Source: Thermomonas alba
Lineage (GTDB): Bacteria > Pseudomonadota > Gammaproteobacteria > Xanthomonadales > Xanthomonadaceae
Reading direction: 5' to 3'
Length of the DNA: 64,000 nucleotides
Assembly: GCF_022419205.1 (NCBI RefSeq)
Contig: NZ_JAJOZU010000004.1
Span: 132,995 to 196,994 of the forward strand
Positions within the stretch are counted from its first letter, which is position 1. Every line of letters begins with the position of its first letter. The notes below the pieces were generated by a model that was not told where the DNA came from, ran no database searches, and was given only the letters and a program-made list of their open reading frames with translations. Made by a program: the position numbers and the translations under genes. Of this stretch, positions 49,806 through 58,717 are shown piece after piece.

Positions 49806-49941
49806 GCGATTCGCGATAGACAGCGCAACAGACAACGGGAGGCGCCACGTTAACCGCAGCCGCGGCGGGACGCCACCGAGCATTTACTCTAGACGCGAGG
49901 CATAGCGTCAAAACCACTTTGGCTACAGATGGATTGCCGCG

Positions 49942-51537
49942 TTGGAAAGCCGTTACGACTACATCATCATCGGTGCCGGCTCGGCCGGCTGCGTGCTGGC
50001 CAACCGTCTGAGCGAGGATCCGTCGGTCAAGGTGCTGCTGCTGGAAGCCGGCGGCCGCGACTGGCATCCATTCGTGCACATGCCGGCCGGGCTGGCGCGG
50101 ATCGCCGGCATCAGGTCGATCAACTGGGACTACAGCACCGTGCCGCAGCCACAACTGGGCGGACGCGTGCTGTGGTGCCCGCGCGGCAAGCTGCTGGGCG
50201 GCTCCAGCTCGATCAACGCAATGTGCTACATCCGCGGAGTGCCGGGCGACTATGACGCCTGGGCCGCCGCCGGCGCCACTGGCTGGCACTGGGACAACGT
50301 ATTGCCCTATTTCCGCAAGTCCGAAGGCAATACCCGCGGTGCCGATGCCTTCCACGGCAGCGACGGCCCGTTGACCGTCTCCGATCTGCGTTACGTCAAT
50401 CCGTTGACCGAGGTGTTCATCGCCGCTGGCCAGCAGGCCGGTCTGCCATTCAATGCCGATTTCAACGGCCCGCAGCAGCTCGGCGTCGGCCTATATCAGG
50501 TGACCCAGCGCAATGGTGCGCGCTGCTCGGCGGCGGTGGCCTACCTGAATCCGGTCAAGACCCGCCCCAATCTGACCGTGCGCACCCATGCCGCGGTGAA
50601 CCGCATCACCTTCGACAAGGGGCGCGCCACTGGCGTGGTGTGCGCGATCCGCGGCCAGGGCTTCCACTTCGAAGCCACGCGCGAAGTGATCCTCAGCGGC
50701 GGCGCGATCAACTCGCCGCAGCTGCTGATGCTCTCGGGCATCGGCCCGGCCGACGATCTGCGCCGGCTCGGCATCGAGGTGCTGCACGACGCCCCCGGCG
50801 TCGGCGCCAACCTGCAGGATCATCTGGACGTCACCACCCTGCAGCACTGCACCCAGCCGATCAGCTACGACCGCATCAGCGAAGTGAAGACCGCGCTGCA
50901 GTACTACCTGGGCGGCCATCGCGGCCCCGGCACCAGCAACGTGGCGGAAGGCGCCGGCTTCGTGCGCTCGCCGCTGGCGCCGGACGCGCGCGCCGACATC
51001 CAGCTGCACTTCATCCCGGCGATGATCGACGACCACGGCCGCCACCGCCTGCCGGGCGACGGCTACACCCTGCACGCCTGCTTCCTGCGCCCACGCAGCC
51101 GCGGCCGCGTCACCCTGGCCAGCAACCGCGCCAGCGACAAGCCGATCATCGACCCCAACTACCTCGGCGACCCGGAAGGGTTCGACCTGAAGATGATGGT
51201 CGAGTGCGCCAAACTGTCGCTGGAGCTGCTGGCGCAGAAGGCGTTCGATCCGTATCGCGGCGCGCCGATCTTCCCAAAGGAGCTGCCGCGCAGCGAGGCC
51301 GACTTCATCGCGTTCGTGCGCCAGCGCGCCGAGACGGTGTACCACCCCATTGGCACCTGCCGCATGGGCAGCGACGATGCGGCGGTGGTCGATCCGATGC
51401 TGCGCGTGCGCGGGGTGGACGGATTGCGCGTGGTCGACGCCTCGGTGATGCCGGACCTGCCCGGCGGTAACACCAACGCCCCGACCATCATGATCGCGGA
51501 ACGCGCGGCGGACCTGATCAAGGCAGCCAACGCCTGA
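49942..51537 (+). CDS. GMC-family FAD-dependent oxidoreductase (choline dehydrogenase-like)
   Basis: 531 residues starting at a TTG (49942; no in-frame ATG upstream). FAD binding: YDYIIIGAGSAGCVLANRLSE and VLLLEAGGRDW; GMC signatures GKLLGGSSSINAMCYIRG and SGGAINSPQLLMLSGIGPA; C-terminal active-site YHPIGTCRMGSDDAAVVDP and DASVMPDLPGGNTNAPTIMIAERAAD. It oxidises a primary alcohol such as choline, a polyol or an alkanol. No betaine-aldehyde dehydrogenase gene accompanies it, so choline is not assured. Confidence 0.9.
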   Translation: MESRYDYIIIGAGSAGCVLANRLSEDPSVKVLLLEAGGRDWHPFVHMPAGLARIAGIRSINWDYSTVPQPQLGGRVLWCPRGKLLGGSSSINAMCYIRGVPGDYDAWAAAGATGWHWDNVLPYFRKSEGNTRGADAFHGSDGPLTVSDLRYVNPLTEVFIAAGQQAGLPFNADFNGPQQLGVGLYQVTQRNGARCSAAVAYLNPVKTRPNLTVRTHAAVNRITFDKGRATGVVCAIRGQGFHFEATREVILSGGAINSPQLLMLSGIGPADDLRRLGIEVLHDAPGVGANLQDHLDVTTLQHCTQPISYDRISEVKTALQYYLGGHRGPGTSNVAEGAGFVRSPLAPDARADIQLHFIPAMIDDHGRHRLPGDGYTLHACFLRPRSRGRVTLASNRASDKPIIDPNYLGDPEGFDLKMMVECAKLSLELLAQKAFDPYRGAPIFPKELPRSEADFIAFVRQRAETVYHPIGTCRMGSDDAAVVDPMLRVRGVDGLRVVDASVMPDLPGGNTNAPTIMIAERAADLIKAANA

Positions 51538-51680
51538 GCCGTGATGCATCTTCGCCAGCTCGCCCGTGACCGCGATCACATGCCGCGGCCACAGGCCACC
51601 GCACCGTATCCACATTCATGCAATCGCGGCCACAGACGCTAGAATCGGCCCGTCGTTGCAGCATGGCTGGGGTCCTGCCG

Positions 51681-53045
51681 ATGAAAGTGCGCATCCGGCG
51701 TCAGGCATGGCGCGTAGGCCTGATCGCGGGCCTGCTTCCGTTCGCCCTGGGATCCACCGCCCAGGACACCGCGCCGATGGCAGGCGCCAGCACCTCCCGG
51801 CCCGCGGCCGCCTCCAGCGCCACGCTGCCGGCCGCGCTGCCGGAGCCGGCGGCCGCCGCCCCTGCCGCTTCTGCCCCAACGTTCGATGCCTCTCGCTTTG
51901 AGGCCATGGCCGAGGCGCTGGTCGCCAATGGCCGCATCCCTGGCCTTGCGATGGCGATCGTCAAGGACGGCCGGGTCGTCAGTCTGCGCGGTTACGGCGT
52001 CACCGACGTACGCGACCCGCAGCCGGTGGATGCGCACACCGTGTTCCGGCTGGCTTCGCTGTCCAAATCCTTCGCCGCCACCCTGGCCGGCCTGCTGGTG
52101 AATGACGGCGTCTTGCGCTGGGATAGCCGGCTGGTGGACTACCTGCCCTCGTTCCGGATGTCGCGCCCGGACGCCGCGGCTCGGGTCACGGTGGCCGATC
52201 TGCTCAGCCATCGCACGGGGCTGCCGCGTAATGCCTTCGATCGCGATCTGGAAGGCAATGCCCAGTATCACGACCTGGTCCTGCGCATCGCCGATGCACC
52301 GATGGCCTGCGCGCCCGGGGAGTGCTATGCCTATCAAAACGTGGCCTTCAGCCTGATCGGCGACATCGTCTATGCCGCAACCGGGCGCTTCTACAGCGAG
52401 GAAGTCGCGCGCCGGATCTTTCAGCCGCTGGGCATGCACGACGCCAGCTATGGGTTGGAAGGGCTGGAATCCAGCGCACGCTGGGCGCGCCCGCACGTGC
52501 GCGGCCGTGGCGGCTGGGTGCCGCTGCTGCCCAAGCCGAACTACTACCGCGTGGCGCCTGCCGCCGGCGTCAATGCCAGCATCAGCGATCTGGCGCAGTG
52601 GCTGCTGGCGCACGGCGGCCATCGCCCCGACGTGCTGCCGGCGCCGCTACTGGCCACCCTGCACGCGCCCCTGATTTCCACGCCGAGCGAGATCCACGGC
52701 TCCTCCTGGCGGCGCGCGCGGCTGCAGCACGCCAACTACGCCCTAGGCTGGCGCGAGTACGACTACGCCGGCCACCCGGTGATCTTCCACGGTGGCGCGG
52801 TGCAGGGCTATCGCGGGATGATGGCGCTGCTGCCCGAGCAGGACTTCGGCGTGGCCATCCTCTGGAACAGCGAAAGCGCGCTACCCAGCGGGCTGCTGCC
52901 GACCATCCTCGACGATGTGCTCGGCTTGCCGGCCGGACGCTGGCTGGACGAAGACACCCTCGACGGCTCCGAAGACCTGCTGTATGCCCAACGCGCAGCG
53001 CCTGCCGCTGGCAACGCGTCCCGCGCCCAGGCGTCACCTCCCTGA
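51681..53045 (+). CDS. Serine hydrolase, class C beta-lactamase/esterase family
   Basis: 454 residues. The start at 51681 gives a signal peptide (WRVGLIAGLLPFALGSTAQ). An Ala/Pro-rich linker precedes the penicillin-binding-like fold with SxxK (S126-LSK129 in RLASLSKSFAAT), YxN (CYAYQNVAFSLIGD) and HGG (VIFHGGAVQGYRGMM). Family members are beta-lactamases, D-aminopeptidases or esterases (EstB-like); none can be singled out. Periplasmic or secreted. Confidence 0.87.
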   Translation: MKVRIRRQAWRVGLIAGLLPFALGSTAQDTAPMAGASTSRPAAASSATLPAALPEPAAAAPAASAPTFDASRFEAMAEALVANGRIPGLAMAIVKDGRVVSLRGYGVTDVRDPQPVDAHTVFRLASLSKSFAATLAGLLVNDGVLRWDSRLVDYLPSFRMSRPDAAARVTVADLLSHRTGLPRNAFDRDLEGNAQYHDLVLRIADAPMACAPGECYAYQNVAFSLIGDIVYAATGRFYSEEVARRIFQPLGMHDASYGLEGLESSARWARPHVRGRGGWVPLLPKPNYYRVAPAAGVNASISDLAQWLLAHGGHRPDVLPAPLLATLHAPLISTPSEIHGSSWRRARLQHANYALGWREYDYAGHPVIFHGGAVQGYRGMMALLPEQDFGVAILWNSESALPSGLLPTILDDVLGLPAGRWLDEDTLDGSEDLLYAQRAAPAAGNASRAQASPP

Positions 53046-53081
53046 GCAACACCAACAGCCCTTCCAGCAACGTCGAAAAGA

Positions 53082-53112
53082 AACCCCTCCCGCCTGGGCA
53101 ACGGGAAGGGTT
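53082..53112 (-). terminator. Probable terminator of the histone-like gene
   Basis: On the minus strand, AACCCTTCCCG-N9-CGGGAGGGGTT followed by TCTTTTC: an 11-bp stem with one mismatch, about 46 bp past the histone-like stop codon. The T-run is interrupted. It may also serve the convergent serine hydrolase. Confidence 0.6.
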
Positions 53113-53158
53113 GACATAGCGTGACGCCTGGTCGGCAATACCCGACCAGGTCAATGAC

Positions 53159-53581
53159 TTACAGCGTAGGCACCGGGCCCGGATTCGCCGGCATCGCGGC
53201 AGGTGCCTCCTTCGGGGCGGGCTTCTTCGCGGCCGGCTTCTTGGCGACGGCCTTCTTGGGAGCCGCCTTCTTCGCCGCCGGCTTCTTGGCAGCGACCTTC
53301 TTCGCCGCCGGCTTCTTGGCGGCAGTCTTCTTCACCGCCTTCTTGGCGGCCGGCTTCTTGGCAACCGCCTTCTTCGCGACCTTCTTCGCCGCCGGCTTCT
53401 TGGCGGCAGTCTTCTTCACCGCCTTCTTGGCGGCCGGCTTCTTGGCAACCGCCTTCTTCGCGACCTTCTTCGCCGCCGGCTTCTTGGCAGCGACCTTCTT
53501 CGCCGCCGGCTTCTTGGCAGCGACCTTCTTCGCCGCCGGCTTCTTGGCGGCGGCCTTCTTCGCAGCTTTCTTAACAGCCAT
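53159..53581 (-). CDS. Histone H1-like KAAKKPA-repeat DNA-binding protein
   Basis: 140 residues starting [19 protein letters not shown]; almost the entire chain is made of A/K/P/V repeats ([24 protein letters not shown]) like the C-terminal tail of eukaryotic H1 and bacterial AlgP/Hc-type proteins. The C terminus ends [17 protein letters not shown]. It is expected to bind DNA non-specifically. GAGGAG lies 7 bp before the ATG (minus strand). The repeat region includes an exact 84-bp tandem duplication, so length is likely variable among strains. Confidence 0.85.
   Translation of the reverse strand: MAVKKAAKKAAAKKPAAKKVAAKKPAAKKVAAKKPAAKKVAKKAVAKKPAAKKAVKKTAAKKPAAKKVAKKAVAKKPAAKKAVKKTAAKKPAAKKVAAKKPAAKKAAPKKAVAKKPAAKKPAPKEAPAAMPANPGPVPTL
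53297..53464. repeat. Exact 84-bp tandem duplication in the histone-like gene
   Basis: Positions 53297-53380 and 53381-53464 are identical by eye over all 84 bases, encoding two copies of a 28-residue unit ([14 protein letters not shown] plus [14 protein letters not shown]). The length is a multiple of three, so the frame is preserved. Shorter 30-bp repeats flank it. Confidence 0.9.
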
Positions 53582-54325
53582 GGTATGGCTCCTCGTCAAT
53601 GGGTAAATCGGTAACGCCCAGTACGAAAGACGCCGCAGGTATCGGACCTGCGATCGACCGCCGGCGCGCCAGTCGCGCCGGAACGGATGCTGCCGGTGAC
53701 GCGGGCAAAGACATTGCCCCACGCCCACCGAGATGCTCCCCATCCACTAAAAAACCTGCGGCGATTCACGCTGCAGGCCTCAGACCTGGACCCCGCCGGA
53801 AGCGATGCCCCACTATCGCGCAAGGAACACAAGGAACAGCTCGCCTTCACCCACCATCCGCCGCCGGTGATGTCGCGCGCTGTTCCGCTGATTCGTGCGT
53901 CGTGTTTGCTCACTTGCTTCCGCAGGCAACATCTGCTTGGCGAAACCTAATCACGGTTTTTTCGAGTGTCAACAATCCTGCGCAAACTTTTTAGCGCGCG
54001 GGCGCACCTGCGAGCGTGCGCGCAGTGCGTTCACCGTTCTGAAAACGCATGAAAAACGTCAGCGGCGCGCATCGCGCGACCACACGAAGAATCGCTACGA
54101 GCAAGCATTGGCGCGGCTTTCAGCCATTCGAGCCGCGATATCCGAGCGCCGCACACACCCCACCACACACGCCTGCACAGCACACCCCAAGGACGGCGAC
54201 TTGCCGCACGCGGACAGACGCGCACGCATCCGTTTTCGCATCGCACAAGCCCGAATGCGCGAAGAATGCGCGAACATCCGCGCATGCAAGGGCGCACCTG
54301 CTGGTGATGAGTGCATCGTAAAAAA
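53582..54325. other. About 740 bp without a convincing gene
   Basis: The longest spaces between genes in the window. Open frames exist but none has the codon pattern or protein-like composition of the neighbours. The first ~150 bp should hold the histone-like promoter. There is an A/T-richer patch (53930-53995) and a stretch full of GCGC and CACAC dinucleotide runs (54050-54310). I see no tRNA, no CRISPR and no obvious riboswitch. A small RNA cannot be excluded. Confidence 0.5.
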
Positions 54326-54349
54326 GCCCGCGGCGAGAACGCCGCGGGC
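54320..54349 (-). terminator. Rho-independent terminator after gcvH
   Basis: Perfect 10-bp stem GCCCGCGGCG (54326-54335) with CGCCGCGGGC (54340-54349), loop AGAA, followed on the minus strand by TTTTTT (54325-54320). It lies 30 bp past the gcvH stop. Confidence 0.88.
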
Positions 54350-54379
54350 CGGTCTTACAGGCGCCTGCCAGGGGCCGGC

Positions 54380-54775
54380 TCAGTGGTCTTCCTGCTCCAG
54401 CAGCTCGGCATAGTCGTCCGGACCCAGCAGTTCGCTCAGCTGGTCCGGGTCGGACATTTCGATCACGAACATCCAGCCATCCCCATAGGGGTCTTCGTTG
54501 ATGGTCTCCGGCTTATCGGCCAACGCCGCGTTGACCTCGATCACCTTGCCGCTGACCGGCGCATACACGTCAGAGGCGGCCTTCACCGATTCCACCACGG
54601 CGCACGCATTGCCGGCCTCGATCACGTCGCCGACGTTCGGAAGCTCCACGTACACCAGATCGCCCAGCAGGCTCTGGGCGTGGTCGGAAATGCCGACGGT
54701 GGCCTTGCCGCCGCCTTCGACGCGGATCCATTCGTGGGATTTGAGGAACTTGAGGTCGCCGGGGATCTCGCTCAT
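54380..54775 (-). CDS. gcvH: Glycine cleavage system H protein
   Basis: 131 residues; lipoyl carrier of the glycine cleavage complex. [25 protein letters not shown], the lipoylated K65 in [17 protein letters not shown], and the acidic C terminus [14 protein letters not shown]. Located 64 bp after gcvT on the same strand; gcvP is not in the window, so the P protein must be encoded elsewhere. Confidence 0.96.
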   Translation of the reverse strand: MSEIPGDLKFLKSHEWIRVEGGGKATVGISDHAQSLLGDLVYVELPNVGDVIEAGNACAVVESVKAASDVYAPVSGKVIEVNAALADKPETINEDPYGDGWMFVIEMSDPDQLSELLGPDDYAELLEQEDH

Positions 54776-54839
54776 GGTGGGCTCCTGTTGCGCGGTACGT
54801 GGGGATACGGGAAGTCTAACGAAGGGCGGCCGGGAAAGT

Positions 54840-55940
54840 TCAGACGCCAGGCTGGATGGTGTTGTCGCGGACGAACGGGAACTTGACCACCCGCACCGGG
54901 ATTTCGCGGCCGCGAATGTCCACCCGGACCTGCCCGGGCTCGCCGGCCGGGATGCGTGCGAACGCGATCGCCTTGCCGATGGTCGGCGAGAACGTGCCGG
55001 ACAGGATCTCGCCCTCGCCCTGCGCGGTCAGCACCCGCTGGCCATGTCGCAGCACGCCCTTCTCGTCCATCACCAGGCCCACCATCTGGCGCGGCACACC
55101 GGCGGCCAGTTGCGCCTCCAGCGCGGCGCGGCCGATGAAATCGCGACCCTCGTCGAGCACCACGGTCCAGCCCAGCGCGGCTTCATAAGGCGTGGTGTCC
55201 TCGTCCATGTCCTGCCCGTACAGATTCATGCCGGCCTCCAGGCGCAGGGTATCGCGCGCGCCCAGACCCGCCGGCTTCACCCCGGCGCCGAGCAGGGCAT
55301 TCCAGAATGCAACGGTCTGCGCCTCCGGCACGATCACCTCGAACCCGTCCTCGCCGGTGTAGCCGGTACGCGCGACGAACACCTCGACCCCATCCAGCGT
55401 CGTGGCAGTACGGGCGGCAAAGCGGGCCAGCTTGGCGACCGGCGCCCGGTCCTCTTCACGCAGCAGACCGATCACTTTTTCGCGGGCATTGGGGCCCTGC
55501 ACCGCGACCATGCCGAACTCCGGGCGCTCGCGCACTTCGACCGCGAACGGCGCGGCCTGCGCGGTGATCCAGGCCAGGTCCTTGTCGCGGGTGGCGGCGT
55601 TGACCACCAGCCGGAACCAGTCTTCGGACATGAAATAGACGATCAGATCATCGATGACGCCGCCGCGTTCGTTGAGCATGGCGGAGTACAGCGCCTTGCC
55701 CGGGGTCTTGAGCTTGTCCACCGAGTTGGCGAGCAGGCGGCGCAGGAACTCGCGGGTGCGGGCGCCGGTGAGATCCACCACGGTCATGTGGCTGACATCG
55801 AACATGCCGACGTCGCGCCGCACCTGGTGATGCTCTTCAAGCTGGGAACCGTAGTGGATCGGCATGTCCCAGCCGCCGAAATCCACCATCTTGGCGCCGA
55901 GCGCGCGGTGTGTATCGTTGAGAATGGTTTTCTTGGCCAT
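54840..55940 (-). CDS. gcvT: Aminomethyltransferase (glycine cleavage T protein)
   Basis: 366 residues. It transfers the methylene group from lipoyl-H to tetrahydrofolate. Motifs: [85 protein letters not shown] and the C-terminal [15 protein letters not shown] plus [17 protein letters not shown]. Full length. No glycine riboswitch is apparent: only 47 bp separate its start from the NfeD stop. Confidence 0.96.
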   Translation of the reverse strand: MAKKTILNDTHRALGAKMVDFGGWDMPIHYGSQLEEHHQVRRDVGMFDVSHMTVVDLTGARTREFLRRLLANSVDKLKTPGKALYSAMLNERGGVIDDLIVYFMSEDWFRLVVNAATRDKDLAWITAQAAPFAVEVRERPEFGMVAVQGPNAREKVIGLLREEDRAPVAKLARFAARTATTLDGVEVFVARTGYTGEDGFEVIVPEAQTVAFWNALLGAGVKPAGLGARDTLRLEAGMNLYGQDMDEDTTPYEAALGWTVVLDEGRDFIGRAALEAQLAAGVPRQMVGLVMDEKGVLRHGQRVLTAQGEGEILSGTFSPTIGKAIAFARIPAGEPGQVRVDIRGREIPVRVVKFPFVRDNTIQPGV

Positions 55941-55987
55941 GCGGAATCTGCCTGCGAGGGAAGCGCATTATCGCAGACTTATGCCCA

Positions 55988-56440
55988 TTACTCTGCGTCC
56001 GCACGCGCGACCGGCGCGACCTGCAGGGTCATGGCATCGGCACCGATCACCCGCACATGCGTGCCCGCCGGCAGATCCGGGCCGGTGACGTCCCAAAAGG
56101 CGTCGGCGATCTGCACCCGCCCGCGCCCGCCTTCGATCGGCGTGGCCAGCACCACCACCCGCCCGATCTGCGCCGCCGCACGGCGGTTCAGCGCGGGCTG
56201 GTCGCTGCCCGGCTCGCGCGCGCGGAACCAGCGCCGGTAGATCAGGATCGACAGAAAGCTGAGCAGTACGAACGCCCCCACTTGTGCCAGCAAGGGCAGC
56301 GCTCCCGGCAGCAGCAAGACCAGCAGGAATACCGCCGCGGCGGCAAACCCGAGCCACAGCATGAAGGCCCCCGGCGCCAGCACCTCCGCGACAAACAGCA
56401 ATAGGGCCACCGCCGCCCACGTGAACACGTCCCAGCGCAT
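55988..56440 (-). CDS. NfeD-like membrane protein (short form)
   Basis: 150 residues. Three or so hydrophobic helices (WAAVALLLFVAEVLAPGAFMLWLG..., then VGAFVLLSFLSILIYRR) are followed by an OB-fold NfeD domain (QIGRVVVLATPIEGGRGRVQIADAFWDVTGPDLPAGTHVRVIGADAMTLQV) facing the cytoplasm. NfeD proteins are partners of SPFH/stomatin proteins; here it is encoded 5 bp after the SPFH gene. Confidence 0.88.
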   Translation of the reverse strand: MRWDVFTWAAVALLLFVAEVLAPGAFMLWLGFAAAAVFLLVLLLPGALPLLAQVGAFVLLSFLSILIYRRWFRAREPGSDQPALNRRAAAQIGRVVVLATPIEGGRGRVQIADAFWDVTGPDLPAGTHVRVIGADAMTLQVAPVARADAE

Positions 56441-56445
56441 GGTGG

Positions 56446-57375
56446 TCAGCCCCCCGAGCGCGCAGACGACTTGCCCAGGGTTTCCTTCGCCAGCTCGGCG
56501 ATCCCGCCCAGCGAGCCGAGGATGCCCGCGGCCTCCATCGGCAGCAGCACGAACTTCTGGTTCGGCGCCTGCGCCAGCTCCTTGAACGCCTCGATGTACT
56601 TCTGCGCGATGAAGTAGTTGATCGCCTGCACATCGCCCTTGGCGATCGCCTCGGACACATACTGGGTGGCGCGCGCCTCGGCTTCGGCCAGGCGTTCGCG
56701 CGCTTCGGCCTCGCGGAAGGCGGCCTCGCGGTTGCCCTCGGCCTCGAGAATCTTCGACTGTTTCTCGCCCTCGGCCTTGAGGATCGCCGCCTGGCGCAAC
56801 CCTTCCGCCTCCAGGATGTTGGCGCGTTTCTCGCGCTCGGCCTTCATCTGCCGTGCCATGGAATCGACCAGATCACGTGGCGGCTGGATGTCCTTCAGCT
56901 CGATGCGGTTGACCTTGACCCCCCACGGATGGGTGGCCTCGTCCACCGCGTGCAGCACCTTGGCATTGATCTCGTCGCGCTTGGACAGCGATTCGTCCAG
57001 GTCCATCGAACCGATCGCAGTGCGGATGTTGGTCATCACCAGGTTGAGGATGGCCACTTCCAGCTGTGCCACCTCATAGGCCGCCTTGGCTGCGTCCAGC
57101 ACCTGGAAATAGACCACGCCATCGACCTTCACCACGGCGTTGTCCTTGGTGATGACATCCTGGCTGGGCACGTCCATCACCTGCTCCATCATGTTGATCT
57201 TGCGCCCGACGCCGTACACGATCGGGATCAGGAAATGCAGGCCGGGCCCCATCGTGTGCGTGTATTTTCCGAAGCGTTCGACCGTCCATTCATAGCCCTG
57301 CGGCACCATGCGCACGGTCTTGGCCACGCCGACGATGCCGGCCAGCAGCAGAAGCAAGGCGAGTATCGGAGTCAT
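56446..57375 (-). CDS. SPFH/Band 7 (stomatin/paraslipin-like) membrane protein
   Basis: 309 residues. An N-terminal membrane segment (ILALLLLLAGIVGVAKTV) is followed by the SPFH domain (VRMVPQGYEWTVERFGKYTHTMGPGLHFLIPIVYGVGRKINM). A coiled-coil region rich in E/A/K comes next (MKAEREKRANILEAEGLRQAAILKAEGEKQSK...), and the C terminus is YFIAQKYIEAFKEL. QmcA/HflK relatives form membrane-domain scaffolds and regulate proteases. It pairs with NfeD downstream. Confidence 0.93.
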   Translation of the reverse strand: MTPILALLLLLAGIVGVAKTVRMVPQGYEWTVERFGKYTHTMGPGLHFLIPIVYGVGRKINMMEQVMDVPSQDVITKDNAVVKVDGVVYFQVLDAAKAAYEVAQLEVAILNLVMTNIRTAIGSMDLDESLSKRDEINAKVLHAVDEATHPWGVKVNRIELKDIQPPRDLVDSMARQMKAEREKRANILEAEGLRQAAILKAEGEKQSKILEAEGNREAAFREAEARERLAEAEARATQYVSEAIAKGDVQAINYFIAQKYIEAFKELAQAPNQKFVLLPMEAAGILGSLGGIAELAKETLGKSSARSGG

Positions 57376-57450
57376 TGCGGAGTCCTCCTTAGTGGATTGC
57401 CTGGAGTATAGGCCGCGGGCAGGAACAGGACAGGTGCGATCCTCTCTGCG

Positions 57451-57479
57451 TTGAGTCCGCCGCCGCTGCCCCCTATGCT
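57451..57479 (+). promoter_or_regulatory. Candidate promoter of the GGDEF gene
   Basis: TTGAGT (57451-57456), a 17-bp spacer and TATGCT (57474-57479). It is positioned to start transcription about 15 bp before the GAGCGAGGGG ribosome-binding site of the gene at 57502. Confidence 0.5.
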
Positions 57480-57501
57480 GCGCGGAGCGAGGGGAATCGA
57501 C

Positions 57502-58635
57502 ATGATCGGATCGGGGCTGCGGGACTTCTGGCGACAGCTGCGCACGCCGCCGGATACCCTGATGCTGGAAATCGGTGCCGGCGGCGAGCTGCTGGTGGCC
57601 AAGCTGCGCGCCGGCCTGTCGCTACTCTTGTTGCTGCTCCCGCTGGTCAATCTCGCCACCGGCGAATTCACGCCCACCGAAGGCACGGTCGGGCTCATCG
57701 GCGTGCTATTGACGGTGCTGTTCTCGCAACTGTGGCTGCTGCTGGCGCGGCCGCCGCGCCGGTTGCGCTGGCTGCCCTGGGCCACTGCCAGTTATGACGT
57801 GACCCTGACCACCCTGGTGTTGGCGCTGCTGGCGCTGGACTCGCCCGCCACCGGCCTGAACAGCATGGTGGTGTGGGCGTTCTACCCGATCGCGATCCTG
57901 ATGACCGCGCTGCGCAACGATGGCCGTCTGACTCTCTACTCAGGCATCCTCGCTCTGCTGCAATACGGGGGCCTGGCGCTGCTGGTCTTCATGCTGGTGG
58001 AGAACCCGGATCGCCTCGTTTCCAGCGAGTACGGCACGGCGCGCCTCTCCACCGTACTGCAGCGCGAAGTGCTGCTGGCGATCACCACGGCCATCACCGC
58101 CGCCGTGGTATTCCGCATGCAGCGCCTGGTGGAGCTGTCCGGCAACGACGGGCTGACCGGGCTGCCCAACCGCACCCTGCTGGCACATCGCTTTCCCAGC
58201 CTGGTGGACGGCGCGCGCGAAAACGGCAGCTCGCTCTCGCTGTGCCTGATCGATCTCGACCATTTCGTCAGGGTCAATGACGAAGCCGGGCGCGCGGCCG
58301 GCGACCGCGCGCTGCGCCACGTGGTGGGCGTGCTGCAGCAGGCCATGGATCGACATGACTGGCTGGTGCGCCTGGGCGGCGAGGAGTTCGCGCTGGTGAT
58401 GTCGGCTCCCGCCGGGCGCGCATGGGAGCGCCTGGAAGCCTTGCGTCGGGAGCTCGCAGCGGCGCCTTTCCGGCCCGATCCTGACGTCGATCCGATCCGG
58501 CTCTCGTTCAGCGCCGGGATTGCCAGCTGGCCGCAGGACGGGCATGAACTTTCGCAGCTGCTGCGGCGGGCCGACCTGCGCCTGCGCCGGGCCAAGCTGG
58601 AGGGCTGCAACCGGGTCATGGCGCGCGACCCATGA
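57502..58635 (+). CDS. Membrane-bound GGDEF-domain diguanylate cyclase
   Basis: 377 residues. The N-terminal ~220 residues hold six hydrophobic helices (RAGLSLLLLLLPLVNLAT... through VLLAITTAITAAVVFRM). The GGDEF domain follows: LVELSGNDGLTGLPNRTLLAHRF, LIDLDHFVRVNDEAG, and the catalytic signature WLVRLGGEEFALVM (GGEEF). The RxxD inhibitory site is not obvious. No EAL domain. The membrane part may sense an unknown signal; product cyclic di-GMP. ATG 57502 is preceded by GAGCGAGGGG. Confidence 0.9.
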   Translation: MIGSGLRDFWRQLRTPPDTLMLEIGAGGELLVAKLRAGLSLLLLLLPLVNLATGEFTPTEGTVGLIGVLLTVLFSQLWLLLARPPRRLRWLPWATASYDVTLTTLVLALLALDSPATGLNSMVVWAFYPIAILMTALRNDGRLTLYSGILALLQYGGLALLVFMLVENPDRLVSSEYGTARLSTVLQREVLLAITTAITAAVVFRMQRLVELSGNDGLTGLPNRTLLAHRFPSLVDGARENGSSLSLCLIDLDHFVRVNDEAGRAAGDRALRHVVGVLQQAMDRHDWLVRLGGEEFALVMSAPAGRAWERLEALRRELAAAPFRPDPDVDPIRLSFSAGIASWPQDGHELSQLLRRADLRLRRAKLEGCNRVMARDP

Positions 58636-58717
58636 GCCACCGGCTTGCCGACCCCGCATGCGCTTGACTACCCTGCGCCGGCAGGCGCCGTGGGGCGCCC
58701 ACCAGGGGAATGCCCGC

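Noticed and set aside
53200-53575. Regular repeats resembling a CRISPR array
   Set aside because: Repeats are in-frame codons for K/A/P motifs without unique spacers of constant length; it is coding minisatellite sequence of the histone-like gene.
53895-54413. 172-codon open frame across the gene-free interval into the gcvH end
   Set aside because: Composition is unlike neighbouring genes (many Cys, His, Arg), it runs over the gcvH terminator and into gcvH on the other strand, and has no ribosome-binding site.
55941-55987. Glycine riboswitch before gcvT
   Set aside because: Only 47 bp lie between the genes, too short for the aptamer, and no conserved core is seen.
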